This document shows, one piece after another, positions 27,529 through 36,526 of a stretch of 64,000 bases of DNA. Both the position numbers and the translations under genes were made by a program. How positions within the stretch are numbered: the first letter of the stretch is position 1; each line of letters opens with the position of its first letter. Below the pieces are notes generated by a model, which ran no database searches, was not told the DNA's origin, and was given only the letters and a program-made list of their open reading frames with translations. This DNA is from Sphingomonas sanguinis NBRC 13937 (lineage in GTDB: Bacteria > Pseudomonadota > Alphaproteobacteria > Sphingomonadales > Sphingomonadaceae), in NCBI RefSeq assembly GCF_001591005.1, contig NZ_BCTY01000004.1, positions 1-64,000 on the forward strand, in the 5' to 3' direction.

Positions 27529-28599
27529 ATGAATCTGTTGGGTTTCCCGTTGCGAACCACTCTCATTGCCGCGTCGCTCGTGATCGGGCAGGGTGAGGCC
27601 ATGTCCGCCGAACCTGCCAAGCCGCTGTCCTCGCCCATCGTCATCGCGCATCGCGGGGCGAGTGGAGAGCGCCCAGAACACACGCTAGCCGCCTATGATC
27701 TCGCGATCCGGGAGGGCGCGGACGTGATCGAGCCCGATCTGGTGCCGACCAAGGACGGCCATCTGGTCGCCCGGCACGAGAACGAGATTTCGGGCACCAC
27801 CGATGTCGCGTCGCATCCCGAATTCGCCGACCGCAAGACGACGAAGACGATCGACGGCCAGACCGAAACCGGCTGGTTTACCGAGGATTTCACGCTGGCC
27901 GAGCTGAAGACACTGCGCGCGCGGGAACGCCTGCCGCAGCTGCGCTCGACCGCCTATGACGGCCAGTTCGCCATTCCGACGCTGGAGGAGATCATCGCGC
28001 TCGCCAAGCAGCGGACGAAGGAGACCGGGCGGACCATCTCCATCTATCCCGAAACCAAGCACCCGACCTATTTTGCGAGCATCGGCAAAGGCACCGACGC
28101 CCCGCTGGTCGCCGCGCTGGCCAAGGCGGGTTGGACGACCGCCGAGGCACCGGTCTTCATCCAGTCGTTCGAGGTGAACAACCTCAAGCATCTGAAGACG
28201 ATGACCGGTATCCGCCTGATCCAGCTGGTCGCGGGCGAGGCCGGTCCGGCGGACAAGGCCGCGCCCAGCTATGCCGCGATGATGACGCCGGAAGGATTGA
28301 AGCAGGTCGCCACCTATGCCTGGGGCATCGGGCCCGACAAGGCGATGCTGTGGAACGGCGATGCGCCGACGACGCTGGTGGCCGATGCCCATGCGGCGGG
28401 CCTGCGCGTCCATCCCTGGACCTATCGCGCGGAAAACTACTTCGTGCGGCCTGCCTTCCGAAAGGGCACCGATCCCAAGGCGCATGGCGATGTCGCGGGC
28501 GAAATTCGCGCCGCGCTGGGCCAGGGTATCGACGGTTTCTTCACCGATTTCCCGCACATCGGGGTAGAAACGCGCAACGCTTTTTTGCGCGCCCGCTGA
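27529..28599 (+). CDS. periplasmic glycerophosphodiester phosphodiesterase (GlpQ type)
   Basis: This 356-residue enzyme hydrolyses glycerophosphodiesters to glycerol 3-phosphate and an alcohol. It has an N-terminal signal (LRTTLIAASLVIGQGEAMSA) followed by the catalytic start IAHRGASGERPEHT and the metal-binding VIEPDLVPTKDGHLVARHE. The long insert and total length match secreted GlpQ rather than cytoplasmic UgpQ. It could recycle phospholipid head groups. It is followed 14 bp later by a small lipoprotein gene. Confidence 0.93.
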   Translation: MNLLGFPLRTTLIAASLVIGQGEAMSAEPAKPLSSPIVIAHRGASGERPEHTLAAYDLAIREGADVIEPDLVPTKDGHLVARHENEISGTTDVASHPEFADRKTTKTIDGQTETGWFTEDFTLAELKTLRARERLPQLRSTAYDGQFAIPTLEEIIALAKQRTKETGRTISIYPETKHPTYFASIGKGTDAPLVAALAKAGWTTAEAPVFIQSFEVNNLKHLKTMTGIRLIQLVAGEAGPADKAAPSYAAMMTPEGLKQVATYAWGIGPDKAMLWNGDAPTTLVADAHAAGLRVHPWTYRAENYFVRPAFRKGTDPKAHGDVAGEIRAALGQGIDGFFTDFPHIGVETRNAFLRAR

Positions 28600-28613
28600 A
28601 AGACCCTGTGACC

Positions 28614-28922
28614 ATGCGTAACCTCGTCCTGAAACTCGCCGTCCTGACCCTGCCGCTGGCGACCGGAGGGTGCGTCAAGACGGTCGCCAGCGTGGTGAAG
28701 GCGCCGTTCCAGGCGGCGGGGCAGGTGGTCGACTGGACGACGACCAGCCAGGACGAGGCGGACCGCAATTACGGCCGCAAGATGCGCAAGCAGGAGGCCA
28801 AGGAAGGCCGCGCTCGCCGTGACTATGAGAGGCAGTGCCGCAAGCACCCCGAGCAATGCCAGCAGAACCCGCAGGGCCGGCCCAGCCAGCAGGGCTATGA
28901 CGGTTACCGGGCCGGTTATTGA
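28614..28922 (+). CDS. small basic lipoprotein
   Basis: This 102-residue predicted lipoprotein has signal VLKLAVLTLPLATGGC with a TGGC lipobox. The mature part has an alanine/valine amphipathic start (VKTVASVVKAPFQAAGQVVDW) followed by a strongly charged stretch (KMRKQEAKEGRARRDYERQ) and a glutamine/glycine tail. I do not recognise the family. ATG 28614 lies 14 bp after the phosphodiesterase stop, so the two are probably co-transcribed. Its last 7 bp overlap the end of the convergent hydrolase gene. Confidence 0.75.
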   Translation: MRNLVLKLAVLTLPLATGGCVKTVASVVKAPFQAAGQVVDWTTTSQDEADRNYGRKMRKQEAKEGRARRDYERQCRKHPEQCQQNPQGRPSQQGYDGYRAGY

Positions 28923-29626
28923 GCGCTGACGGGCGGCGGCCATCCGGCGAGGATGGTTGCCACCGCCGCCAGCACCTGTGGTCGATGCTGAACCCATAAA
29001 TGGCTGGAGCGGACCTCGATCGACGGGGTCGCATCGTCGCGACAGATGATCCCGGCGACCAGCCCGTCGCTTCGGCTCCAGATCGCGGCCGAGGGGCAGG
29101 GTAGCGGCCCCGCGATCGCCGCGGAGCGGGCCAGGACGGCGGGATCGTCGACCTGCTCGCCGGTCAGCCGCTCGAACGCTTTCCACACATTGGTCGCGCG
29201 TGGTGGCCCGGCATAGGGCGAGGATATGGTGACCACGCCCGCGACCAGATCGGGACGCGCCTGGGCCGCCATTCGCGCCATGATCCCGCCCAGGCTGATA
29301 CCGATCAACGTTACCGGTCCGTTGTAGGCCAGCGACTCGATGCGCGCGATCAATCGCTCGGCCTCCGCTCCGACGCTGCGCACCCCCCGGTTGCGGCCCA
29401 GCCTCCAGCCATGGACGCGATAGCCCTTGGCGGCGAGATAGCGGCGCAGCACGATGTTCGAGCCGTCGGTGTTGAACAGGCCGGGCAGCACCATGACCGT
29501 CCGCCCATCGCCAGGCGGCGCGGCGGCGAGTTCCGCGCGATACCGCCACCATGTCGCGCCCATCCACAAGGCGCGCGGCAGTTCGGCGGCCCACAGCGCC
29601 TTGGAGGGCGGCGGGATCACAGCCAT
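28916..29626 (-). CDS. alpha/beta hydrolase (lipase-like)
   Basis: This 236-residue alpha/beta hydrolase has a nucleophile elbow GISLGG near residue 116. Earlier, VMVLPGLFNTDGSN supplies the oxyanion-hole loop, and SSHLWVQHRPQV near the C-terminus holds the likely catalytic histidine. It has no signal peptide, so it is probably cytoplasmic or membrane-associated; the substrate is unknown. I start at ATG 29626, overlapping the upstream DUF2459 stop by 10 bp; an in-frame ATG at 29659 lies deeper in that gene. Confidence 0.8.
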   Translation of the reverse strand: MAVIPPPSKALWAAELPRALWMGATWWRYRAELAAAPPGDGRTVMVLPGLFNTDGSNIVLRRYLAAKGYRVHGWRLGRNRGVRSVGAEAERLIARIESLAYNGPVTLIGISLGGIMARMAAQARPDLVAGVVTISSPYAGPPRATNVWKAFERLTGEQVDDPAVLARSAAIAGPLPCPSAAIWSRSDGLVAGIICRDDATPSIEVRSSHLWVQHRPQVLAAVATILAGWPPPVSAQ

Positions 29627-30306
29627 GCCATCACCGATGCGGGGAAGGGCGTCCACCACCCCATTCGTACCCCGGCCGCCGCCAGCGCATCGCCGGTCCA
29701 GCTGTTACAGGTATGGGCGGCGCTGTATCGCCCGTTCGCCTCGTAAAAGGCATCGTACACGTCATAACCCGGATAATGCGGCCCGCCGCGTTTCCAGCTT
29801 GTCTGGATGAAGCCGACCAGGCGGCGATAGGCTTGCGGCGACAGGCGCACCGCGCGGACATCGTCGCCATTGGCATGAGGGAGCGGCAGATGGTCGACAT
29901 GGATCAGCGTCCGGTCGCTGCCGAATGCGGCGCGCAGGATCGTACCGGCTTTCACATCACGCCAGTGCGGCGTCTCGTGAAAGAAGCCCGCCTCGCCCCA
30001 GCCGATGGCGAGGAAGGGAAAGCCCGCATAGCGCGGGTCGCGCAAATCCTGCCCCGGTGCCCAGTCGCGCCAGTCCACCCCCGCCGCCTGTTTGGGCACG
30101 ATGATCGCGGTGTGAATCGCGCTCGACTCGACGAAGATGGTGACGGCATCCGCGCCGGCAGCAGGCAGGGGGGCGGTCGTGCGGGGGATCGCGCCCAGCG
30201 CCAGTCCCAAGCCAAAATAACCGAACAGGATCAGGCCGATCGCGGCCGCCAACCCCCTTGCAACGTGCCCCAGCCGTCGCCACGATATGGTTTCATTTGT
30301 CACCAT
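29617..30306 (-). CDS. DUF2459 (TIGR02117) membrane-anchored protein
   Basis: This roughly 229-residue protein has one N-terminal transmembrane helix (GLAAAIGLILFGYFGLGLALG) and a DUF2459 domain. Typical motifs are SSAIHTAIIVPKQAAGVDW, WGEAGFFHETPHWRDVKAG and YSAAHTCNSWTGDALAAAG; the invariant histidine and cysteine suggest a cysteine-protease-like or NlpC/P60-like site, but no activity is established. Three adjacent ATG codons (30312, 30309, 30306) are possible starts. The gene is divergent from phhA with only 14-20 bp between starts, so each promoter must lie inside the other gene. Confidence 0.8.
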   Translation of the reverse strand: MVTNETISWRRLGHVARGLAAAIGLILFGYFGLGLALGAIPRTTAPLPAAGADAVTIFVESSAIHTAIIVPKQAAGVDWRDWAPGQDLRDPRYAGFPFLAIGWGEAGFFHETPHWRDVKAGTILRAAFGSDRTLIHVDHLPLPHANGDDVRAVRLSPQAYRRLVGFIQTSWKRGGPHYPGYDVYDAFYEANGRYSAAHTCNSWTGDALAAAGVRMGWWTPFPASVMAWL

Positions 30307-30326
30307 CATCATGATAGGCTCTCCGC

Positions 30327-31196
30327 ATGGCACAGGATACCCATGTTCTCGCTGCCCCGCCCGAAGGGGCCGGAGCCGATTGGACCATCCCGCAGGGGTG
30401 GGAGCATTACACGGCGCAAGAGCATGCGACCTGGGATACGCTGTTCGCGCGCCAGTCCAAATTGCTGCCCGGACGTGCATCCGAAGCGTATCTTCGCGGG
30501 CTGGACGTGCTCAAGCTGTCGCGGCCGGGCATTCCCGATTTCGAGGAACTGTCCGACCGGCTGATGAAACTGACCGGGTGGCAGGTCGTGGCGGTGCCGG
30601 GGCTGGTGCCCGACGATGTGTTCTTCGACCATATGGCCAATCGCCGTTTCGTCGCGGGCAATTTCATCCGGCGGCCTGATCAGCTGGATTACCTGCAGGA
30701 GCCCGACGTCTTCCATGACGTGTTCGGTCATGTGCCGATGCTCGCCGATCCGGTCTTCGCCGATTATCTCGCCGCCTATGGGCGCGGCGGGCAGCGCGCG
30801 CTGGGCATGGACGCGCTGAAATATCTGGGGCGGCTCTATTGGTATACGGTCGAGTTCGGGCTGGTGCGCGAGGATGGCGACCTGCGCATTTACGGGGCGG
30901 GGATCGTGTCGAGCTATTCGGAAAGCCGTTTCGCGCTGGAAGACCCGAGCCCCAACCGGATCGGCTTCGACCTCGCCCGCGTGATGCGAACGGAATATCG
31001 CATCGACGATTTCCAGCAGAATTACTTCGTCATCCCGAGTTACGAGGACCTGCTCAAGACCACGCTGGAGACGGATTTCGCGCCGCTCTATGCGGAGATC
31101 AAGGCGTTGCCGGACATTCCTGTCGCCGAGATCGTGGAGGGGGACGCGGTGGTGACGCACGGAACCCAGGACTATGCGAAGGCGAGACTGGGATAG
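30327..31196 (+). CDS. phhA: phenylalanine 4-monooxygenase
   Basis: This 289-residue pterin-dependent, iron-containing hydroxylase converts phenylalanine to tyrosine. The iron site is visible: two histidines in FHDVFGHVPML and the glutamate in YWYTVEFGL. SSYSESRFAL is also conserved. Length fits the short bacterial form without a regulatory domain. No pterin carbinolamine dehydratase (phhB) or tyrosine-degradation gene lies nearby. The ATG at 30327 is 14 bp from the divergent DUF2459 start and lacks a clear Shine-Dalgarno sequence, so the mRNA may be leaderless. Confidence 0.94.
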   Translation: MAQDTHVLAAPPEGAGADWTIPQGWEHYTAQEHATWDTLFARQSKLLPGRASEAYLRGLDVLKLSRPGIPDFEELSDRLMKLTGWQVVAVPGLVPDDVFFDHMANRRFVAGNFIRRPDQLDYLQEPDVFHDVFGHVPMLADPVFADYLAAYGRGGQRALGMDALKYLGRLYWYTVEFGLVREDGDLRIYGAGIVSSYSESRFALEDPSPNRIGFDLARVMRTEYRIDDFQQNYFVIPSYEDLLKTTLETDFAPLYAEIKALPDIPVAEIVEGDAVVTHGTQDYAKARLG

Positions 31197-31212
31197 GGTT
31201 CCCCCGATTGGC

Positions 31213-31237
31213 GGAACCTTATCCCGCACCCCCGGTT
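31213..31237 (+). promoter_or_regulatory. EcfG-like general stress promoter (ClpP-like gene)
   Basis: GGAAC (31213-31217), 16 nt, GGTT (31234-31237) differs from EcfG GGAAC-N16/17-CGTT at one base. The ATG at 31247 lies only 9 nt downstream of the -10 element, so a leaderless or near-leaderless transcript is predicted. The first arm is also half of a GGTTCC-N10-GGAACC inverted repeat. Confidence 0.45.
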
Positions 31238-31246
31238 CGCCACCCC

Positions 31247-31822
31247 ATGCACGACCTGCCCAACAAAGCGGTGAAATACCCGCTGCTCGCCCGCCCGCAC
31301 ATCCAGCTTTACGGCACGGTGGACGAGGTGATGTATGCCGGTTTCAAGGACCAGCTCGCCGCCGCACCGACCGACGGGCCGCTGGTCGTGTCGATCACCA
31401 CCTTGGGCGGCGACCCGGAAATGGCGCGGGCGATGGGCGACTCGATCCGCCTACTGCGCGACTATACCGGCCGAGAGACGCTGTTCCTGGGCAAGGTCGC
31501 CGTCTATTCGGCGGGGGCGACCTTCATGTCGGCCTTTCCGGTCGAGACGCGGTTTCTGACGCGCGGCACCCGGCTCATGCTCCACGAACGACAGATGTCG
31601 GGCTCGATCGACCTGACCGGCCCGCTGACCAGCCTGCCCGCGATCCTGAAGGCCAAGCTGCATGAGATCGAGCAGTCGGTTCTGATCCAGGAAGAGGGCT
31701 TCCGCGCCATCGTCAACGGCTCGCAGGTGTCGTTCGAGACGCTGCGCGAAAAGGCGGTCAGCAACTGGTATGTCGATGCCGAGGAGGCGCGCGATCTGGG
31801 TCTCGTTCTTGATGTGATCTGA
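31247..31822 (+). CDS. ClpP-like serine peptidase
   Basis: This 191-residue protein has the ClpP/crotonase fold: the nucleophile region AVYSAGATFMSAF aligns with the ClpP AASMGAFLL segment, and RLMLHERQ with the catalytic histidine segment. Strand TTLGGDPEMA corresponds to the SPGG oxyanion-type loop. It is divergent from true ClpP and no Clp ATPase is adjacent, so it may act alone or with a noncanonical partner. I chose the ATG at 31247; the frame stays open upstream through phhA without similarity. Confidence 0.8.
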   Translation: MHDLPNKAVKYPLLARPHIQLYGTVDEVMYAGFKDQLAAAPTDGPLVVSITTLGGDPEMARAMGDSIRLLRDYTGRETLFLGKVAVYSAGATFMSAFPVETRFLTRGTRLMLHERQMSGSIDLTGPLTSLPAILKAKLHEIEQSVLIQEEGFRAIVNGSQVSFETLREKAVSNWYVDAEEARDLGLVLDVI

Positions 31823-31930
31823 ACCCGCGCCTAAATCGGTCAAGACATTTGCGACAAGCGCCCCTGTCATGTATCGGCGGGGGCGATCCTTTGCCGACAG
31901 CCTGTCGGCCCATCCAGCGGGTTTGTGACC

Positions 31931-32710
31931 ATGGCCGAATTTGCCCTGCCGAAGAACAGTGTCATCAAGAAGGGCGAAACGCACAAGGCGACCACCGGCG
32001 GCCGCCTGAAGAAGTTCAAGGTGTACCGCTACGACCCCGATTCGGGTCAGAACCCGCGTTACGACACGTTCGAGATCGATCTGGACGAATGCGGCCCGAT
32101 GGTCCTCGACGCGCTGATCAAGATGAAGGCCGAGCAGGACAGCTCGCTGACCTTCCGCCGTTCGTGCCGCGAGGGCATTTGCGGATCGTGCGCGATGAAC
32201 ATCGATGGTCGCAACGGCTTGGCTTGCACCACCGCGATCGAAGATGTGAAGGGCACCGTCCAGATCACGCCCTTGCCGCATATGGACGTGGTCAAGGATC
32301 TGGTCCCCGACTTCACGCACTTCTACGCGCAATACGCCTCGATCAAGCCGTGGCTGCAGACCGTGTCGCCCGCCCCCTCGGGCAAGGAGCGGCTCCAGTC
32401 GCCGGACGACCGCGCCAAGCTCGATGGTCTGTACGAGTGCATCCTGTGCGCCTGCTGCTCGACCTCGTGCCCCAGCTATTGGTGGAACAGTGACAAGTTC
32501 CTGGGCCCGGCGATCCTGCTCCAGGCCTATCGCTGGCTGGCCGACAGTCGCGACGAGATGACCGGCGAGCGTCTGGACGAGCTGGAAGACCCCTTCCGCC
32601 TGTATCGCTGCCACACGATCATGAACTGCGCGAATGTCTGCCCCAAGGGTCTGAACCCGGCCAAGGCGATCGCCGAGATCAAGAAAATGGAAGCCGAGCG
32701 GGTCATCTGA
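31931..32710 (+). CDS. sdhB: succinate dehydrogenase iron-sulfur subunit
   Basis: This 259-residue SdhB transfers electrons from the flavoprotein to ubiquinone. All three clusters are visible: 2Fe-2S ([11 protein letters not shown] and a later cysteine), 4Fe-4S ([11 protein letters not shown]) and 3Fe-4S ([14 protein letters not shown]). The usual partners sdhC, sdhD and sdhA are not upstream; a ClpP-like gene is. They must lie elsewhere, or this locus has been rearranged. I chose the ATG at 31931; a GTG two codons earlier is possible. Confidence 0.96.
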   Translation: MAEFALPKNSVIKKGETHKATTGGRLKKFKVYRYDPDSGQNPRYDTFEIDLDECGPMVLDALIKMKAEQDSSLTFRRSCREGICGSCAMNIDGRNGLACTTAIEDVKGTVQITPLPHMDVVKDLVPDFTHFYAQYASIKPWLQTVSPAPSGKERLQSPDDRAKLDGLYECILCACCSTSCPSYWWNSDKFLGPAILLQAYRWLADSRDEMTGERLDELEDPFRLYRCHTIMNCANVCPKGLNPAKAIAEIKKMEAERVI

Positions 32711-32739
32711 TCCGGTTCGTTTCTATCTGGTCTCTTAGC

Positions 32740-32836
32740 CACCCTCACCCTTCCGGCGCTGACGCGCCTCCCTCCCTCTCCCACTGGGAGAGGGAAGGGG
32801 CCCGCCCGCGTTCGCGGGTGGGAAGGGTGAGGGTGG
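32740..32836. repeat. Family D palindromic repeat between sdhB and zapE
   Basis: This 97-bp nested palindrome has outer arms CACCCTCACCCTTCC and GGAAGGGTGAGGGTG, an inner CCCTCTCCC/GGGAGAGGG hairpin, and a CCCGCGTTCGCGGG hairpin. It may terminate sdhB transcription, although there is no T-run. Only one copy was seen in the window. Confidence 0.75.
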
Positions 32837-32881
32837 AGAGGGGTTGACGCCAGCCACCCCAGGGCAGACATCGCCCCCAAC

Positions 32882-34018
32882 ATGCCCGACATCCTCAATG
32901 CCTATCGCCGCCTGGTCTCCGCCGAAGAGCTCCGCCCCGATCCCGAACAGGCCGCCGCCGCCGCGCGACTTGAAGAGCTAGCCAAAACGCTCGAAGCGAG
33001 AGAAAATCGCAAGAAGCCCAGCTTTCTGGAGCGCTGGCTCACAACCAGTCCAGTGATCCTGTCGCGCGGCGTCTATCTCTGGGGCGATGTCGGGCGCGGC
33101 AAGTCGATGCTGATGGACCTGTTCTTCGATCACGTCGCGGTCGAGGCCAAGCGCCGCGTCCACTTCGCCGAGTTCATGCTGGAGGTGCACGCCCGCATCG
33201 CGACCGAGCGCGCCAAGCAGGCCGGCGACCCGATCGCCCCCGTCGCCACCGCGCTGGCCGAGGAAGTGCGGCTGCTGGCATTCGACGAGATGATGGTGAC
33301 CAACAGTCCCGACGCGATGATCCTGTCGCGGCTGTTTACCGCGCTGATAGAAGCGGGGGTGACGATCGTCACCACCTCCAACCGGCCGCCCAAGGACCTC
33401 TACAAGAACGGGCTCAACCGCGAGCATTTCCTGCCCTTCATCGCGCTGATCGAGGCGCGGCTGGACGTGCTGGCGCTGAACGGGCCGACCGATTACCGGC
33501 GTGACCGGCTGGGGCGGCTCGACACATGGCTGGTGCCCAATGGGCCGAAGGCGACGATGACGCTGTCGGCGGCGTTCTTTCGCCTGACCGACTATCCGGT
33601 CGAGGATGCGGCTCATGTGCCCTCCGAGGACCTGAAGGTCGGCGGGCGGGTGCTGCATGTTCCCAAGGCGTTGAAGGGCGTCGCGGTCTTCTCATTCAAG
33701 CGACTGTGCGGCGAGGCGCGCGGGGCGGCGGACTATCTGGCGGTCGCGCGGCGCTTCCACACCGTGATTCTGGTCGGCATCCCCAAGCTGGGCCCGGAGA
33801 ACCGCAACGAGGCGGCGCGCTTCGTCCAGCTGATCGACGCGCTGTACGAACACAAGGTCAAGCTGCTCGCCGCAGCCGACGCCCAACCCGCCGATCTCTA
33901 TGAAACTGGTGACGGCCGTTTCGAGTTTGAGCGTACGATCAGCCGGTTGGAAGAGATGCGTTCCGAGGACTATCTGGCCCAGGGTCATGGTCCCGATGAA
34001 GGGCTAATGAACGCTTAA
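32882..34018 (+). CDS. zapE: cell division protein ZapE (AFG1-like ATPase)
   Basis: This 378-residue AAA-type ATPase of the AFG1/ZapE family modulates the FtsZ ring in E. coli and supports respiratory-complex quality control in mitochondria. Visible are Walker A LWGDVGRGKSMLMD, Walker B LLAFDEMMV, sensor TTSNRPPKDLYKNGLNR, and FSFKRLCGEARGAADYL near the C-terminus. Its location between sdhB and mdh is common in alphaproteobacteria. The ATG at 32882 starts a protein of normal length. Confidence 0.93.
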   Translation: MPDILNAYRRLVSAEELRPDPEQAAAAARLEELAKTLEARENRKKPSFLERWLTTSPVILSRGVYLWGDVGRGKSMLMDLFFDHVAVEAKRRVHFAEFMLEVHARIATERAKQAGDPIAPVATALAEEVRLLAFDEMMVTNSPDAMILSRLFTALIEAGVTIVTTSNRPPKDLYKNGLNREHFLPFIALIEARLDVLALNGPTDYRRDRLGRLDTWLVPNGPKATMTLSAAFFRLTDYPVEDAAHVPSEDLKVGGRVLHVPKALKGVAVFSFKRLCGEARGAADYLAVARRFHTVILVGIPKLGPENRNEAARFVQLIDALYEHKVKLLAAADAQPADLYETGDGRFEFERTISRLEEMRSEDYLAQGHGPDEGLMNA

Positions 34019-34038
34019 TGCACTTGCGAACCATTATC

Positions 34039-35102
<1,064 letters not shown>

Positions 35103-35117
35103 TCAAGGAGTGAGCAC

Positions 35118-35149
35118 CCACCCCGGCGAAAGCCGGGGTCCAGTTGGGA
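35118..35149 (+). repeat. Family B REP-like repeat, left arm of GIY-YIG element
   Basis: This 32-nt unit contains the hairpin ACCCCGGCG-AA-AGCCGGGGT followed by CCAGTTGGGA. It matches the inverted copy at 35465-35496 at 30 of 32 positions. It starts 15 bp after the mdh stop and ends 12 bp before the nuclease ATG. Confidence 0.9.
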
Positions 35150-35161
35150 GTGTCCCCGACC

Positions 35162-35458
35162 ATGGACGGTCCGGCCCATGTTTACATCATGGCCAACCGC
35201 CGGAACGGGACGCTCTATCTCGGGTCGACGATCAATCTGCCAAAGCGTGCCTGGGAGCATCGCAACGGCGTGGTCGAGGGGTTCACGAAACGATATGGCT
35301 GTCATCTGCTCGTCTGGTACGAGGTGCATGAGAGCCTGGAATTTGCACGGCAGCGCGAGCTGCAGATGAAAGAATGGAGACGGGGCTGGAAGTTGCAGGA
35401 GATCGAAGGGCTCAATCCCGACTGGGATGATCTTTACGATCGGATCGCGCTTCCATGA
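35162..35458 (+). CDS. GIY-YIG nuclease family protein inside inverted repeats
   Basis: This 98-residue single-domain GIY-YIG endonuclease is of the COG2827/YhbQ-like type. Motifs in order are VYIMANRRNGTLYLG (the GIY and YIG strands, with YLG replacing YIG), the arginine-containing LPKRAWEHR helix, the catalytic-glutamate region RQRELQMKEWRR, and GLNPDWDDL. The ATG at 35162 is preferred because the frame upstream runs into the repeat. The gene fills the space between two inverted family-B repeats, in a place where sucC often lies between mdh and sucD. Family members are small DNA-cleaving proteins of mostly unknown role; here a role in moving or copying the repeats is inferred. Confidence 0.85.
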   Translation: MDGPAHVYIMANRRNGTLYLGSTINLPKRAWEHRNGVVEGFTKRYGCHLLVWYEVHESLEFARQRELQMKEWRRGWKLQEIEGLNPDWDDLYDRIALP

Positions 35459-35464
35459 CCGTCT

Positions 35465-35496
35465 TCCCAACTGGACCCCGGCGTACGCCGGGGTGG
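35465..35496 (-). repeat. Family B REP-like repeat, right arm of GIY-YIG element
   Basis: This is the inverted copy of 35118-35149: TCCCAACTGG followed by the ACCCCGGCG-TAC-GCCGGGGT hairpin. It ends 15 bp before the sucD ATG, so the GGAAGG at its border may serve as the sucD ribosome site. Confidence 0.9.
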
Positions 35497-35511
35497 AAGG
35501 GCGATTAGCAG

Positions 35512-36396
35512 ATGAGCATCCTCGTCAACAAGAACACCAAGGTCATCACCCAGGGCATGACGGGTGAAACCGGCACGTTCCACACCCAGCAGGCGTTGGC
35601 CTACGGGACGCAGATGGTCGGCGGCGTGACGCCGGGCAAGGGCGGCACCGAGCATATCGGCCTGCCGGTCTTCAACACCGTCGCCGAAGCCAAGTCGAAG
35701 ACGGGCGCCGATGCGTCGGTCATCTATGTGCCGCCGCCCTTCGCGGCCGACTCGATCCTGGAAGCGATCGACGCGGAAATCCCGCTAATCGTCGCGATCA
35801 CCGAAGGCATTCCGGTCCTCGACATGGTAAAGGTCAAGCGCGCCCTGTCGGGCTCCAAGTCGCGCCTGATCGGTCCGAACTGTCCGGGCGTGCTGACGCC
35901 GGGTGAGTGCAAGATCGGCATCATGCCGGGTTCGATCTTCAAGAAGGGCTCGGTCGGCGTCGTGTCGCGTTCGGGCACGCTGACCTATGAGGCGGTGTTC
36001 CAGACCTCGAACGCTGGCCTGGGCCAGACGACCGCGGTCGGCATCGGCGGCGACCCCGTCAACGGCACCAACTTCATCGACGTGCTGGAGCTGTTCCTGG
36101 CCGATGACGAGACCCAGTCGATCATCATGATCGGCGAGATCGGCGGCTCGGCCGAAGAGGAAGCCGCGCAGTTCCTGCGTGACGAAGCCAAGCGTGGTCG
36201 CAGCAAGCCGATGGCCGGCTTCATCGCGGGCCGCACCGCGCCTCCGGGCCGTCGCATGGGCCATGCCGGTGCGATCGTGTCGGGCGGCCAGGGCGGCGCC
36301 GAGGACAAGATCGCGGCGATGGAAGCGGCCGGGATCAAGGTCGCGGCCAGCCCGTCGGAACTCGGCTCGACCCTGTTGTCGGTGCTGAACAAGTAA
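35512..36396 (+). CDS. sucD: succinyl-CoA synthetase alpha subunit
   Basis: This 294-residue subunit binds CoA and carries the phosphohistidine. Visible are the CoA-binding loop [31 protein letters not shown], and the active histidine region [15 protein letters not shown]. It converts succinyl-CoA to succinate with nucleotide phosphorylation. The beta subunit gene sucC, usually directly upstream, is absent from this window. A family-B repeat dimer separates it from sucA. Confidence 0.97.
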   Translation: MSILVNKNTKVITQGMTGETGTFHTQQALAYGTQMVGGVTPGKGGTEHIGLPVFNTVAEAKSKTGADASVIYVPPPFAADSILEAIDAEIPLIVAITEGIPVLDMVKVKRALSGSKSRLIGPNCPGVLTPGECKIGIMPGSIFKKGSVGVVSRSGTLTYEAVFQTSNAGLGQTTAVGIGGDPVNGTNFIDVLELFLADDETQSIIMIGEIGGSAEEEAAQFLRDEAKRGRSKPMAGFIAGRTAPPGRRMGHAGAIVSGGQGGAEDKIAAMEAAGIKVAASPSELGSTLLSVLNK

Positions 36397-36408
36397 GGCG
36401 TATCGCGT

Positions 36409-36488
36409 CACCCCGGCACAACCGCCGGGGTCCGTGGCGGCAGGCGGGCCGCTCGCGGCTGCGGACCCCAGGCGGATGTGCCGGGGTG
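36409..36488. repeat. Family B repeat dimer (REPIN-like) before sucA
   Basis: Two inverted units, CACCCCGGCACA-CCGCC-GGGGTCCG and its near-exact inverse, flank a 27-bp GC-rich centre. This is an 80-bp hairpin that ends 38 bp before the sucA ATG. It shares the CACCCCGG and GGGGTCC cores with the GIY-YIG flanks. Confidence 0.8.
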
Positions 36489-36526
36489 GCGATCACAAAG
36501 AAGTCGGGCGGTCGAGGAAGCGTCTC

